DNA from: Helicoverpa zea
Lineage: Eukaryota; Arthropoda; Insecta; Lepidoptera; Noctuidae
Reading direction: 5' to 3'
Assembly (NCBI RefSeq): GCF_022581195.2
Contig: NC_061456.1
Coordinates: forward strand, 9,302,501-9,366,500
DNA: 64,000 bases
Shown: positions 37,968-50,600 of the stretch, in pieces
Numbering within the stretch: position 1 is the first letter of the stretch
Layout of the letters: every line of letters starts with the position of its first letter
Program-made: the position numbers and the translations under genes
Notes under the pieces: model-generated
Told to the model about the DNA's origin: nothing
Database searches by the model: none
The model's input: the letters and a program-made list of their open reading frames with translations, nothing else

Positions 37968-40900
37968 TTACTTTGTACTCAAAACCGCGAACAAGCTGTA
38001 CGCTGATCGTAGAATCTGAAAAGAAAATTGTTTATGAGTCTGAGTATTTATTTCTAATCATATGTTCTAATCAAGGTCAAAGTCAATTATTTGCCGATCA
38101 TCTTATCCTCATCCTACTGAAGGACTGGGGCCTTTTCTCAGGCGCTTACTCAATGCGCATTTGCGATTCCAAAATTTAAAGTCCAGGTTTTCTCAAAATG
38201 TGTTTCTATCAAATTTATTCTCTTTACATCACAAACAAACATAAATCATAAAAACTTACAGAAACATAAGTAGCCAGGGACATCGGTATGATGCCAGAGA
38301 CTCTGGGTGTTAAGCTGCGGGACCAACGAATCATGGCTATTAGGACCAGTCTTCGGAGTTGCGGAGACGCTGATAACCAGTCACTCAGATATATCGAGGT
38401 TATCACTGAATCACTCTAGAAGGAACAATATATAATTATTTGTAAGAATTATATTAAAATATTAAGGTTTCTGACTCTTACGCGAACATAAGACATTTAA
38501 ATAAAACTACGTTTAGGGATTTTATCGCGAACATATTGATATTATCTATTTAATCCCGACGTTTCGGATCCTTTAAAAAGCATCCATGGTCACGGGCAGA
38601 CTAAGGTGTTGGTCGTCTCGATATTGCAGTTCACACAGCTACCCTACATTTTGTTGATTCAATGTAGGGCAGCTATTTGTAACTGTCAGCTTTGTAAATA
38701 TCAGTATAACCGCAATAAAATCCGTAAAAGTAGTTTAAATTAAAATATTTTGTACTTAACGTAATGGCGCAAAAATTATAAGTTTTCTGTCTTATTTACT
38801 AAATTAATTTATTTCCTCTCTCTGATACGTGCAAGATCAAACGTACGTAAATGAGGTGCGAGCATATAACGTTATAATTACTATAGATTGGACATTTCAG
38901 CCTTTTAACATTTGGTACAAAACAGAGTTTCTGAGGTTATTCTTTTTACAAGTAAGCTGTCCAAGCTTCAAACTGAGCTCTTGAAACTGGTGCTTAAAAC
39001 AGTTTCATCTACAGGCTACTTTGTAAGAAATTGAAGATAGAATCTTAAATAATTTGCAGTTAGCTATAAGAGCCAGTTACGACTGTTCAGTGCTTCAGAC
39101 TCTGAGCACTTTACTGATTGGTTGATCTTTTCATGAGGCATTAAATCCTGAAGCTGCTGGTAGAACTACCTCGTACTTAATACGTACCTACACTTAACAC
39201 TACAGCTTTATTTATGTAACATTCCAATACCGGCTTCTTTTTAAGCATAGCCACAGAAAGAGGTGTATTATGACTTACACCTCTATTTATGTCTAACTGC
39301 CCATGGTCCCGTAGCTCTTAAACGGATAAACCGATTTAGAATTTAGATAATATGGTTGTTTTATTTGGAAGTTGGTTTGTAACAACTCAAATATCAGGCG
39401 TCAATGTTTGATCGAAATGATCAAGAAGAAAGCATATGTTACATACCTCGCATTGGACCATGTTCCCAAAGTAACAGTAAATAAATACTTGCATTAGTAT
39501 TATTATGAGCACCATTGCTAAAAATGCAAATGGCACTGACACGACTGGAGTCTGAAAGTTATAAAATGGGAAATGAGAGAAATACGCTACATAGACGATA
39601 AACAACACAGGTATATCGGTGACTAAGATTTTTTAAGTTGTTTTGTTGTCACTTCCCGATAGGCCTCAGCCATAGACTCTACACATCTGAGGGCACGGCA
39701 GTGCCCTCGCCAAGATATAATTTACGCCAGTAAATGCATACTTACGGAACTCATTTCGTATGTAATAATGCAAAGAGTAGCAGACGAACTGAAGAATTGA
39801 AATGACACGGCAGTGTTGAAAACATTACCGACTTCTTTCACGTACCTGTTGAAAATGGACGTAGTTTTTTACATAGACTAACTTATATCAACTTCAGCTT
39901 TCACTTATGTTTAACTTCAGCTTATTTCCTAATTATATTTCTACATACCAAGCAACAGCCTCATATCTTCTCACATAATGTATAAAACGGCTCCTCAATC
40001 CGTCATCAAGAACATCCCTATATAAGCCAGATAGGCCATAATCCCTACAATATTCCGTTCCCTCGGTCACATCGAACAAATGCTCTAAATTGTACTTGAT
40101 CATCTTCAATTGGACCTCCGCTTGTGCATAATACGTCACTATGAGGCAATCGAGAGCCAAGTGGCCGTACCCCGTCCATAGTATAGGTAGCACTTCTTGT
40201 ATTACTGAGTATATGAATCTGTGGGTAAATTGGTGGTATGTTGTTAGATGTTCAATTGATTTTTTATAGAAAGCTTACGATAGGTTTTGTTTCATTTGAA
40301 TATAAATCTTGGTTATCCAAGTAAGCTAAAAATATGCTTCCATCTAGAGCGGATTAACGTAACTTCACGGCAATAAGAGGTGTTCGAATTCCGAAATCGG
40401 CACTGTTCGATTTTATTTAAGCATCATTTTTAGGAGAGAGGTTAGGATTCGTTTTCATTGGCAAAGAATCGCAATTCATATTATATCCACTTAATGACAG
40501 ACAGAAAAATATGATAGAAAAAACATGATGCGCCGGCCCCAAATAAAAATTGGATAAAGGCAAGAAGATGATGACTTCTACCAATTGAACTCCCTTAATG
40601 AAGCAATTATAGCACCTTTTAAGAGTTCTAAAAGAAAATTATACAATAATATTACTTTTAACATACCCTTCCCACGAATCAGTTTCATAAGGCGTATAAG
40701 CAGATACAATGGCTGTCGGATCCTGGTATCTCTTCACGAGGAACGATGTAAACCAGATAGGCGTAATCATTGTGATGCATATCTTCGACAGCTTTATCCA
40801 AAGATGCATCAGCCTGGTAGTTCCTAGGAGCATTTCCTCGTCTTTCTTTGTTATTGGCGCAAAAATAGGATCTGAAATAAGTCCACATACTTAGATACCT

Positions 40901-41773
40901 CCCTTATTTTAACATTTTACGTTTCACAATTGGCAAAGAAAAATGATAAGATGAAATGAATGAAAAAATGAAAGCACTTGTTTTTCTTTGATATTTTTAT
41001 ATGTATTTCTGAGTCTATTCTTAATTGTTGTTATTTGAAGAAACACTTATAGACAGCTATGTAGGTCATATGCTCGACGTTCGTTGGCGTATACATCCCC
41101 CATACATTATATACCCCATACCATTCGAGAATTTTGATAAAATGAAATGAATTTTAAAGTCACCTTTTAATAATCGATTTATTTTATCAACCTTCTGTAT
41201 GTGAAAGTTCAATGTAAAAACTTTTACTAGTAAATTCATATGCGGAATTTCCAGCATCGTGCAATCCAACATGTCGCTCAAGCTATTACGGCTCTGAAAC
41301 AAATACCAAACGGATTTTAGAAAATTTGTTCTTTTCGAATACCAAAAATGAGTCTAATCTACTGTTAGACCAAGATTTACAGGCAATATTGTTTATAATT
41401 TTTAACAGTTCTTTTAAAATAACAGACGTAATTTGCATTGAGAATGTAAGAAAAGCTAGCATTGTTTTACCTTAGCACCAGATAGGTATCTAAAAATTGG
41501 TCTGACTGGTAGTTCTAGGATCTCTCTCTGTACGTATGTACTACACCAATTTTAAATGTACTCGAATATATACATATGACATACCTGTATAATAAATATA
41601 ATGTGCGCAGCATTATACAAAACAACAACGGTTAATGCAAAACATCTGTACAACTGATGGCACATCCATATGAATCCCTTCTTTCGATTTAACAGCTTGT
41701 AGTAACCAGCAAAAATCAACACATTATATGCCGCTGTAAATGAGTCACACGGCTGAACTTTTTTCTCAAACAT
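37968..41773 (-). CDS. Odorant receptor, complete, 8 exons, 400 aa
   Basis: An insect odorant receptor (7tm_6 family): a seven-helix ligand-gated channel subunit that works with Orco in antennal neurons. Exons: 41585-41773, 41164-41293, 40667-40871, 39949-40218, 39746-39845, 39447-39551, 38260-38415, 37968-38015. All introns are GT/AG and phases agree, giving exactly 401 codons. It starts MFEKKVQPCDSF. Hydrophobic segments fall at about residues 34-62 (FALTVVVLYNAAHIIFII), 76-96, 137-156, 185-210, 272-294, 302-330 and the C-terminus. Family hallmarks are FIYCYFGNMVQCE (about 321-333), IYLSDW (about 341-346) and the last exon ILRSAYSLFAVLSTK. Length is typical (family about 380-450). No break is seen, so it is probably functional. 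Subfamily and ligand cannot be told. Introns carry a repeat remnant (38.5-38.7 kb) and an RTE tail (40.5 kb). Confidence 0.93.
38505..38715. repeat. Repeat remnant with hairpin in receptor intron
   Basis: It contains taatcccgacgtttcgga and catggtcacgggcagactaa, phrases I recall from a widespread lepidopteran retroelement of uncertain class. It also has a hairpin: agctaccctacatt pairs with aatgtagggcagct at about 38637-38675. It lies in the intron between exons 6 and 7 of the odorant receptor. Confidence 0.4.
40520..40577 (+). mobile_element. RTE-type LINE tail in receptor intron
   Basis: The string gcgccggccccaaataaaaa followed by ttggataaaggcaagaagatgatga is the 3' end of the RTE-type family seen at 46.9 and 47.2 kb. 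Only the last 60 bases or so are present. It lies between exons 3 and 4 of the odorant receptor. Confidence 0.6.
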
Positions 41774-42282
41774 TTTACTGTGTGTATTGTCTGTCTAAAC
41801 TTTCAGTTGTAACTAGAGGTAAATAATCAATTACTGTTCAAAGTCGTGTGTATTAATTAGTCAGAATAATTAATGACTTGATTATTTCATAATTATAAAG
41901 CGCCGGTTCCATGTGATTATTGAAACATTTCGTTTTAATTTTTGAAGAGTTCTATTTTGTATTACATTGGAAATCCATAAAGGCATACTTTTGCGCGGTT
42001 ACTTGAGATAATAATCACAAATTAATGCAATTAGCCCCAACCATTATTAATATTCAACTAGCTTCCGTCAGCGGTTTTACCCGCGTGTCATAGAAATTAC
42101 TCTCTTCTCGCGCATCTAGATAAAATGTAAATTACTTACGGCTTCTTCTATAAATGAGCTAAGTGTCTAACAATGAAATCAGTTTTCAAATCGATCTATG
42201 ACTTCCCGAGATAAGGGAGTTCAAGAAAACAAACGAATATGTAGATTTTAGAAATCCTGGAGAATGACTTGAATATCTACCT
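41774..42282. other. Upstream flank of the odorant receptor gene
   Basis: This should include the receptor promoter (minus strand). I see no unambiguous TATA box. A fragment of the Helitron-like family begins near 42058. Confidence 0.4.
42058..42215 (-). mobile_element. Fragment of Helitron-like repeat
   Basis: It starts ctagcttccgtcagcggttt (the hairpin end, read on minus as ...ctag) and continues with tctaacaatgaaatcagttt, which is typical of the family interior. The far end is lost. Confidence 0.5.
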
Positions 42283-42298
42283 ACATTAGAAATTTTTA

Positions 42299-42668
42299 CA
42301 TCATCGACCGAGCCTTTTTCCCAACTATGTTGGGGTCGGCTTCCAGTCTAACCGAATTCAGCCAAGTTCCAATGCTTTACAAGAAGCGACTGACTATCTG
42401 ACCTCCTCAACCCAGTTACCCGGGCAACCCAATACCCCTTGGTTAGACTGGTGTTAGACTTACTGGCTTCTGACTACCCGTAACGACTCTCAAGGATGTT
42501 CAATGACAGCCGGGAGCAGTCTAACGTGCCATCCGAAACTCAGTCATTGGTGCCTAAGATATACTTAGAAAGTACATACAAACTTAGAAACGTTGCATTG
42601 GTACTTGCCAGACCTGGAATCGTCCCGCGCCCTCATACCTTCTTTACCCACTAGGCTACCATGACTAG
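42299..42668 (-). mobile_element. tRNA-derived SINE, minus orientation, copy 3
   Basis: An inverted copy of the 19.3/26.4-kb family. Its tail is on the left (catcgaccgagcctttttcc) and its tRNA head on the right (tacccactaggctaccatga). Exact 16-bp target duplications, acattagaaattttta, lie at 42283-42298 and 42669-42684. The B box is slightly damaged. Confidence 0.9.
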
Positions 42669-42977
42669 ACATTAGAAATTTTTAACGTGACCAAAATTCA
42701 AAGTTCACATATAGTGACTTAATATTTTTTCCTACACATGGGATTTCAATCAATTATAATTAAGACTGACCTGAGCTCTAATGAACACTCTTATTAATTA
42801 CACGTTTTAATCACACAAGTTCAACTTAATTAACTTCTGACGATGTTATTATTTAAATTGCCGTATTATGTCCTGCTGCTGACGAATAACTACGTCACTC
42901 TAATTATGTTAAACCTGTAATTAGAATATAAATTCTATGGGTCGTGAGGGTATGATTTTAAACTTATTTTCATAATA

Positions 42978-43145
42978 AACTGGCTTTCCGCCTGCGGTTT
43001 CACCCACGTCCCAAGATTGCTGTTTCCCGTAGCCGTATGGTGACAATAACTATGTCCTTCTCCCAGATTTCAGCTATTACCCCTCTAATTTTCAGCTTAA
43101 ATGGTTCAGTCATTATGAGTTATAATAAAATGTGTAACTAACACG
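42978..43145 (-). mobile_element. Diverged Helitron-like fragment
   Basis: ctggctttccgcctgcggtt and tcacccacgtcccaag match the hairpin-proximal end of the Helitron-like family, and ggttcagtcattatga matches its interior. It is strongly diverged. Confidence 0.4.
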
Positions 43146-43298
43146 ACTTTCTTTTCACAAGCTGTCACAAAAACTATTTAACTTTAAAATAATGTACTAC
43201 TGGACATAAAGAGGTTGTTCTATTAACGACCATTTTTTATTGGAAGAAAACGAGGAATTTCAAAAATAAATATGAAAATTAAAGTTTTTACATAGATA

Positions 43299-44439
43299 GA
43301 GTACATAGGGAAGGTACACAATGGATTACAAAGGGAGAGTATATAAGGGGAGTACATAAGGGGAGTACATAAGGGAGAGTACATAGGGAGGGTACAAAAG
43401 GGAGGGTACTTAAGGGATTACAAAGGGAGAGTAAATAAGGGTAGTACATAAGGGTAGTACATAAGGGGAGTACATAAGGGAGAGTACATAAGGGAGAGTA
43501 CATAAGGGAGAGTACATAGGGAGGGTACAAAGGGAGGGTACATAAGGGATAACAAAGGGAGAGTACATAAGGAAGAGTACATAAGGGTAGTACATAAGGG
43601 AGAGTATATAGGGAGGGTACAAAAGGGAGGGTACATAAGGGATTACGAAGGGAGAGTACATAAGGGTAGTACATAAGGGAGAGTACATAAGGGATTAAAA
43701 GGGAGAATACATAAGGGGAGTACATAAGAGAGAGTACATAGGGAGGGTACAAAAGGGAGGGTACATAAGGGATTACAAAGGGAGAGTACATAAGGGAGAG
43801 TACATAAGGGTAGTACATAAGGGAGAGTACATAAGGGTAGTATATAAGGGGAGTACATAAGGGTAGTACAAAAGGGAGAGTACATAGGGAGGGTACAAAA
43901 GGGAGAGTACATAAGGGAGAGTATATAGGGAGGGTACAAAAGGGAGGGTACATAAGGGATTACGAAGGGAGAGTACATAAGGGTAGTACATAAGGGAGAG
44001 TACATATTTGTAGTACATAAGGCAGAGTACATAAGGGATTAAGAGGGAGAATACATAAGGGTAGTACATAAGGGAGAGTACATAAGGGGAGTACATAAGG
44101 GAGAGTACATAAGGGTAGTACATAAGGGGAGTACATAAGGGAGAGTACATAGGGAGGGTACATAAGGGAGAGTACATAAGGGAGAGTACATAAGGGGAGT
44201 ACATAAGGGGAGTACATAAGGGGAGTACATAAGGGTAGTACATAAGGGGAGCACATAAGGGAGAGTACATAGGGAGGGTACAAAAGGGAGGGTACATAAG
44301 GGATTAAAAGTGAGAGTACATAATTGTAGTACATAATTGTAGTACATAAGGGAGAGTACATAAGGGATTAAAAGGGAGAATACATAAGGGGAGTACATAA
44401 GGGAGAGTACATAAGGGATTATATAGGGAGAGTACAAAG
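43299..44439. repeat. 1.1-kb minisatellite, 13-14 bp GTACATAAGGG-type units
   Basis: Variant units such as gggagagtacataa, gggtagtacataa, ggggagtacataa, gggagggtacaaaa and gggattacaaa are arranged in a higher-order pattern. The larger block (two gggagggtaca units, a gggatta unit, then gagagtacataagggtag) recurs every 60-100 bp. There are roughly 80 units in all. The minus strand contains almost no stop codon words, so all three minus frames stay open and read as YVLPLCTLP-like strings. This is a property of the unit, not a gene. It lies between the receptor and TTLL2. Confidence 0.95.
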
Positions 44440-44440
44440 G

Positions 44441-44590
44441 CCTGAACCTTTCCCCGAACTATGTTAGGGTCAGTTTCCAGTCTAACTATATACTACTGAG
44501 TACCAGTGTTTTACATGGAGCGACTGGAAATGGACATTGCTTATCTGACCTCAATAGTCCTCATCCCGGGGACCCCATACCCGAAAGAAA
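44441..44590 (-). mobile_element. Truncated, diverged SINE fragment, copy 4
   Basis: cctgaacctttccccgaact, gtcagtttccagtctaac and gagtaccagtgttttacat match the tail half of the 19.3-kb SINE family in minus orientation, with many changes. It directly abuts the minisatellite. Confidence 0.7.
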
Positions 44591-44637
44591 TGTTGATGAT
44601 GCAAAAAGACAATCAAATAATGTATACTTAGTAAGCA

Positions 44638-44643
44638 TTTATT
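44638..44643 (-). terminator. Poly(A) signal of the TTLL gene
   Basis: AATAAA on the minus strand, about 55 bp downstream of the TTLL stop codon. Confidence 0.7.
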
Positions 44644-44698
44644 GTACTATCTAAGGAATTTGCCTTACACATAAGTTATGGCTTAAAATATGAACACA

Positions 44699-47600
44699 TT
44701 AAAAGGGGGGCAGCCACACTTGGAAGTGGGGCCCGAAGTCTAGCTTCTTTCGGAGTGCCTCCTCGAAGACGGCGTCCCGGGCCGCGTCTCGGGGCCCCGA
44801 GTTGTCCTTGCCGAACTCCCGGTTCACCTCGCGAGCGGCCCGCAAGAACTTCGACACTTGGGCCACGCTGTCGCGGACATCTTCTACTGGCAACTGTGAA
44901 GAAAATGAAACGCTAGAGCAACTGGCATACCAATTAATTGCCTTTCCCTTTGGTTTAGTAGTTTTTATTTTCACAAATAGTAACTATGTTATGCGACCAT
45001 TTTTTTTCCTTTCTTTGCCATACTAAATGAACAGTGAAAGGGCAGATTTGGAAGCAAACTCAGGACGAGTTTTATATCAAAGGAATAATTTCGTTGAATA
45101 CGATTTCAAACTAAGCCGTGAAGATTCTATGAAACCTTATTTTCTGTATATACTTAAATTGAACTCAAAAGTTGAGGCTAATTTCTTCGAAACAGTCCAT
45201 CTATCCTCCGAGCCTTTTTCCCAATTGTGTTGGGGTCGGCTTCCAATCTAACCGAATGTAGCTGAGTACCAGTGCTTTATAAGGAGCGACTGCCCGATAG
45301 GGCCAGATATGGCCTCCTTAACCCAGTTATTCGGGCAACCAAATACCCCTTGATTAGACTGGTGTCAGACTTACTGGCTTCTGACTACCCGGAACGACCG
45401 CCAAGAATGTTCAATGACAGCCGGGACCTACAGTTTAACGTGCCACACGTGCGGCGTGCTACGTTCTTCGAAACAATATAATATAATAAAATTACCTCGT
45501 CATCTTTCGGCAGTGAGTGCGGGTATATCCTGACCCAATGTCCCACGCGGCCTATCGCCCTGTTCCAACAGACGCCATTCCCCCACTGGCACGCCGACAT
45601 GACGCGGCGCCGAGACGCGGCCGTGGAGTACCCGCCGCGCCACGACTCGTCCACGCTCTCCGCCGTCGTTACGGGCACGTTCGATGTCGACTAAAAAAAT
45701 GATGATAAACAAAAACATTACTATAGTTGTATTTTCATAAGCTGAGAGTGACTGCGGTTCTGCACGGTTAGTCTTTGATTGCATACAAAATTCAGGCTGT
45801 AATCTATCTACAATCAGTATGATTTTTTTTTTAATATGACGAAAATCTTGACCTACCTGCCTAATTTACTACAAGCACGCGGAAGGATCAATACTTCGAG
45901 CAATAGCAAGTACCAATATAGACTACACGTGTCGGTTCGTCTTTCAATGCCGGAACTATAACTATAAAAATTATGGCAGCAGACATCTCAATTAAACGAC
46001 AATGTCTAGATATAACGAACTCAATTCAAAGTCTTGTACCAATTCAGTACCATTTAGTACCTAAGCGATGGAGTCACGGAAGGCATTTTTCTACTCAATC
46101 GAACTGTTCTATTTTAGGCCTTCGATGGTTCACGAAATAATTATATATTCATCCTTGTATTCATATTTTGTCAAGGGCACAACCTTCAGCACTGAAAAAA
46201 CAACGCGAGATCTTGAAAAATACAAACATCACGAAATTCGCTTTTTATGCTAATTGAATCGAATAGTTGTATATCGAAGAAATTGTTTTTATTTTATTCA
46301 ATTGGCATTGGATGTTATCTTTTGTTAAAACGCAACATTTGCATCGCATGGTGTCATGCACCGCGTATAATAAAGAAAATGGTTTTGCAGCTATCTAGCA
46401 AGTAACCTTATGCACCACGGAAAAGTTAGACCGAGAGGACAAAATGTTTTATGATAGTATTGACTGGCTATACATAACGTTTCTACTCAGCTCTTCATAT
46501 TTTTTTTTTCATTTCTCCGTGTTTGTCCTTTCTACACAATTTTACACTGTTCGCAAGCATCTGGTTACCCATGCATATTACCTGCGCATCAGCCTCGCTG
46601 GAATCTGTTTTGTATCGTCCACTGTGAAACTCCTTGGCTTTCTCTGTTGTCTCCTGCATATATCACCATCAAGCCAATATAAAAATAAAATGTATTAATT
46701 TGGAATTTAGAATAAAAAAATGTTATTATAGTGTTATGCCAAAATTCCGATAAACACATCGCCTTTAAAATCTCATCCAACTTTGCGCTAAAAGCGAATA
46801 ATTATAATCCTCAATGAAGCATTTATTTATTTGGATTGTTTATCTAGTAATCCATTTATACCATTTTTTATTTCATAATAGCATTTCTTATGATGAGCAT
46901 GAATGGATGGATAAAGTGGAAGAGGACGAACAAAGAAACGATGGATTGTGTGAAACAACATGGCCAGAAAGAACGTTACTTGTGAGATGACAGCAGACAG
47001 AAAAGTATGGAAGGGTAAAACATGCTGCACCGACGCCAAATAAATTGCGATAAGAAGATGATGTTGATGAACAGAATTTCTTAAAAATATAAAATTAACC
47101 TTTTTTTATTTTTTGGTCAATCCCCAGCTGGAGGGACACATAACTACCAAGGATAACATTCCCAAGGAGGGTTGACGTCAGACAGGCGGCCGGGAGTAAA
47201 AACTAAGCCAAATCAATTTGCAGTATGTCCAGTGTACGAGTGACAGGGAAGAATGGAAGCGGAATATTGCGCCGACCCCAAATAAAATTGGGAACAGGGC
47301 AGGAGGAACAAGGAGATAAAATTAACCTTTTCTATCTTTTCAGCGGGCTCTTTTTCCTTTTCGCTCGCTGTTCCTGCGGCGTTGGGCGCGGTGGGCGCGA
47401 GCGCAGTGGCCTGCGCGCCGGGCGCGGACAGCGTGACGCAGTGCAGCGCCATCGCGCGCCGCCGACGCACGCGCGAGCCGCGACGGGCCGCCGACTTCGA
47501 GCGTCCGCGCCCGCCACCGCCCTCCTCCTCAGAACTGCAACTGTTATGTGTAACAAATTTTTAATTGAAGTGTTCATTACATCTTCATTGTAGATTTTCC

Positions 47601-50600
47601 ATACTAGCTAATCAGTCATTATTGTGCAACCAATGCGAAGGAGTCTATCGTAAAAATGTATTCAGATGATAAAACGAGGATGAAAAAGATCTGAACTGGC
47701 CGTTGACTTTTAAGATACCCTTTGTTGAGCAAATAGTAGAACAGCCTTGAATATATAAATTCCAAAAATATATGATTTCCTTTCAAATTTAAATCGAATT
47801 GTTATTAGTAACACTTCAGATACCTTTCTCGTTCTTGGCGATTTTAATATGAGCGGAATAAACTGGGTCCCTTCCGAAAATCTATCGCTAGTCCCGTTAA
47901 ATCCTAATAGTCATGATGAACTTTTGTTAAACGACGAACTGTGTACGCTCGATTTTGGTCAATATAATACCGTCCTAAATAAGTTTGGTAAAATTCTGGA
48001 TCTAGTCCTATCAAACCAAAGGGTCGATGTTGCTGAGTGTTCTAGTTCATTGGTTCCTATCGATGCCTACCACCCGGCACTACTGGTTAATGTTGATTTC
48101 GTCGTAACACCCCTATTAGAGTGTGCACCGCGGACCCAATATTTATTTGATAAGGGTGACTATGACTCCATCAGCAGTGAAGTTTCTATGACGGACTGGG
48201 AACTCGAGTTCTCGTCGCGTTCAACTGATGACTCGGTGAAATTTTTTAATAAATTTATTTTTAATTTACAAACAAAATATATTCCGCAGAAGGTATTTCG
48301 TAATCAAACTTACTCAACTTGGTATAACTCGTCACTTATCAGAACAATAAAAGAGAAATATAAGCACTTTAAAAAATTCAAAAAATATGGTAATAAAGCT
48401 GATGAAACAGAATTTAAATTTCTTCGTGAACGAGTTAAATTACTTGAAGCTGAGTGTTATGAAAAGTATTTGGATCTTACGGAAAAATCTATTAAAAATA
48501 ATCCTAAATATTTCTGGACCTTTGCAAAGAAACGTTTTAAAACGAATGCTATCCCTAGTACTTTAAACTTTAATAATGTAACTCTACGCTCCGGTGAAGC
48601 TATATGCGAAGCATTCTCTACGTATTTTCAATCCACTTTTCTCGATGCCAGTTATAACAGAAGACCAACGTCCGCTCTCCCTATTTTCACCGAATCCTCT
48701 AACTTATCATCAGATATTTGTAAAATCCAGGTAAATGTTGACGAAATCACTAACTTGCTCCGCAGGTTAGATACAACCAAAGCTCCTGGTCCGGATAATA
48801 TCTCATCCAAACTTTTAGTAAGATGTGCACCTGCGATTGCCCTACCTATTTCAATTCTCTTTAGGAAATCCTTGGATGTGTGTATTGTTCCTAAACTATG
48901 GAAAACGGCGTTTATAACGCCTGTGCACAAAAAAGGAGTAAAAACGGACATTGTTAACTACAGGCCGATTTCGAAGCTATGTATAATTGCCAAAGTCTTC
49001 GAAAGGATTATTTATAATCAAGTCTATTCTGCTCTAAAAAATTCTTTCAGTCCTTTCCTACATGGCTTTTTAAAAGGAAGGTCCACCGTTACTAACTTAA
49101 TCCTACTTAATGATTATATCACTGATGCTATGGATAAGGGTAAGCAGGTCGATGTCGTCTATACTGATTATAGTAAGGCTTTTGACCGAATCGATCACAA
49201 TATACTTTTATCGAAGCTTCAGGGTATGGGAATACGCGGAGACTTACTTAGATGGTTTTCTTCTTATGTCGAGGAAAGATCTCAAGCTGTTCAAGGGCGG
49301 ATCCAGCTTCGGCACCAGGGGGGGGTCACAAAGTCGTGGTCAAGTCACAAAAAATATTATATTGTAGCGTATAGATCTGTTAATATTAAAAGTAGTAGTA
49401 TAAATACAATAAGCGCGATCGTAGCGAGCTCGAAATTTTTACGAATGTGAAGAAAAGTGTTTTCATGTAGAAAATGGCCCGAGCAGAGTGATCGCAATTT
49501 CTCGTATTTATACTACACACACGTGCCAAACAAAAAAGCGCGAGCGAAGCGAGCGCGAAAATTTTTGTTCAGGTCGAGGACTAAGGTTAAAAAAGTGTTT
49601 TTATGTAGAAAATGGTCCGAGCTGAGCGAACGCGATTTCTTGGACAGAATCACAGACGTGAAATTGAAAAAGCGCGAGCGAAGCGAGCGCGAAAATTTTT
49701 TTTCAGTTCGAGGACTAAAAGTAGATGAAAACGCTTTCTTGCTGTATAACAAATAGACAGCACAAATACAAGAAAGTGCGATCATAGCAAGCGTGAGAAT
49801 TTTTTCAGGTTGAAGACTAAACGTTTGAAAAGTATTGTGTACGTAGAAAAGGGCGCGTACGTTTTTTTTATTGCAGCAACAGTAAAACATTTTCTGTGAA
49901 AACTTCAATTGTCTTAAGTAAGGGTAATGGTAAGGGTTCATGAGATCAGGGCCGTCTCTAGCTCATGTAGCGCCTCGGTGCAATCATCACCCAAGCGCCA
50001 CTTATGTATCTATTGAAAGATTTTGAGTAGTACATACAATATGTACTACTCAAAATCAAAAGGAATATAAATAAGAACGTTCGAACGAAAGTCACTTTTT
50101 TGGTAGGTAAAGGACTTATAAAAATGTTTCCGAATCATTGTAGGCTCAAACTGTTGGCCAGATTTAAGTTATGAAAGTCGAGACAGGACTACGTTATGGC
50201 GCGACGATGAGCGCGAGCGAAGCGAGCGCGCAATTTTTTTTAATTTTGGGACACAAAAAGTTCATAAGTTTTAAAAAGCGCTGTAAAGTAACAAGCAGTC
50301 GGAAGCGCAAACTGTTTTGTTTTTGAGGACTCCATTAATATTTTTTTTTGTTATATTTGACTTATGAAGTTATCAAAGCAAGGTATATATGATATTGCGC
50401 GAGCGAAGCGAGCGCGAAATTTTTTGAACGTACGACACAAAAGCACCTGATTAAATACATTGTAAAGCAACAAGTAGCCGCGAGCGCAGCGAGCGCGAAC
50501 TTTTTTGAATTATTTGTTTGAAGACTCACAAATCAGACTGGGAATTACGTACAAATAAAAAGGAACCGTGATTAGAGAGAGTGCCATTTGTGTTCGTTGA

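Noticed and set aside
43288..44437. Overlapping long open frames on the minus strand (up to 221 codons)
   Set aside because: They are translations of a minisatellite in all three frames; the repeat unit simply lacks stop words on that strand.
43299..44439. CRISPR-like array
   Set aside because: Units are 13-14 bp, contiguous and without unique spacers, in a eukaryotic genome.
45500..45784. Alternative reading frame through the TTLL2 exon at 45.5-45.7 kb
   Set aside because: The other frame joins in phase with both neighbours and gives a TTLL-like GHWVRIYP tail; this one does not.
47225..47593. 122-codon open frame on the plus strand
   Set aside because: It is antisense to the GC-rich TTLL2 exon and runs into a retroelement; a shadow of composition.
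49457..49941. Open frames on both strands in the left arm of the hAT-like element, considered as transposase
   Set aside because: They are driven by the GCGAGCG repeats, lack any transposase motif and end within a few hundred bases.
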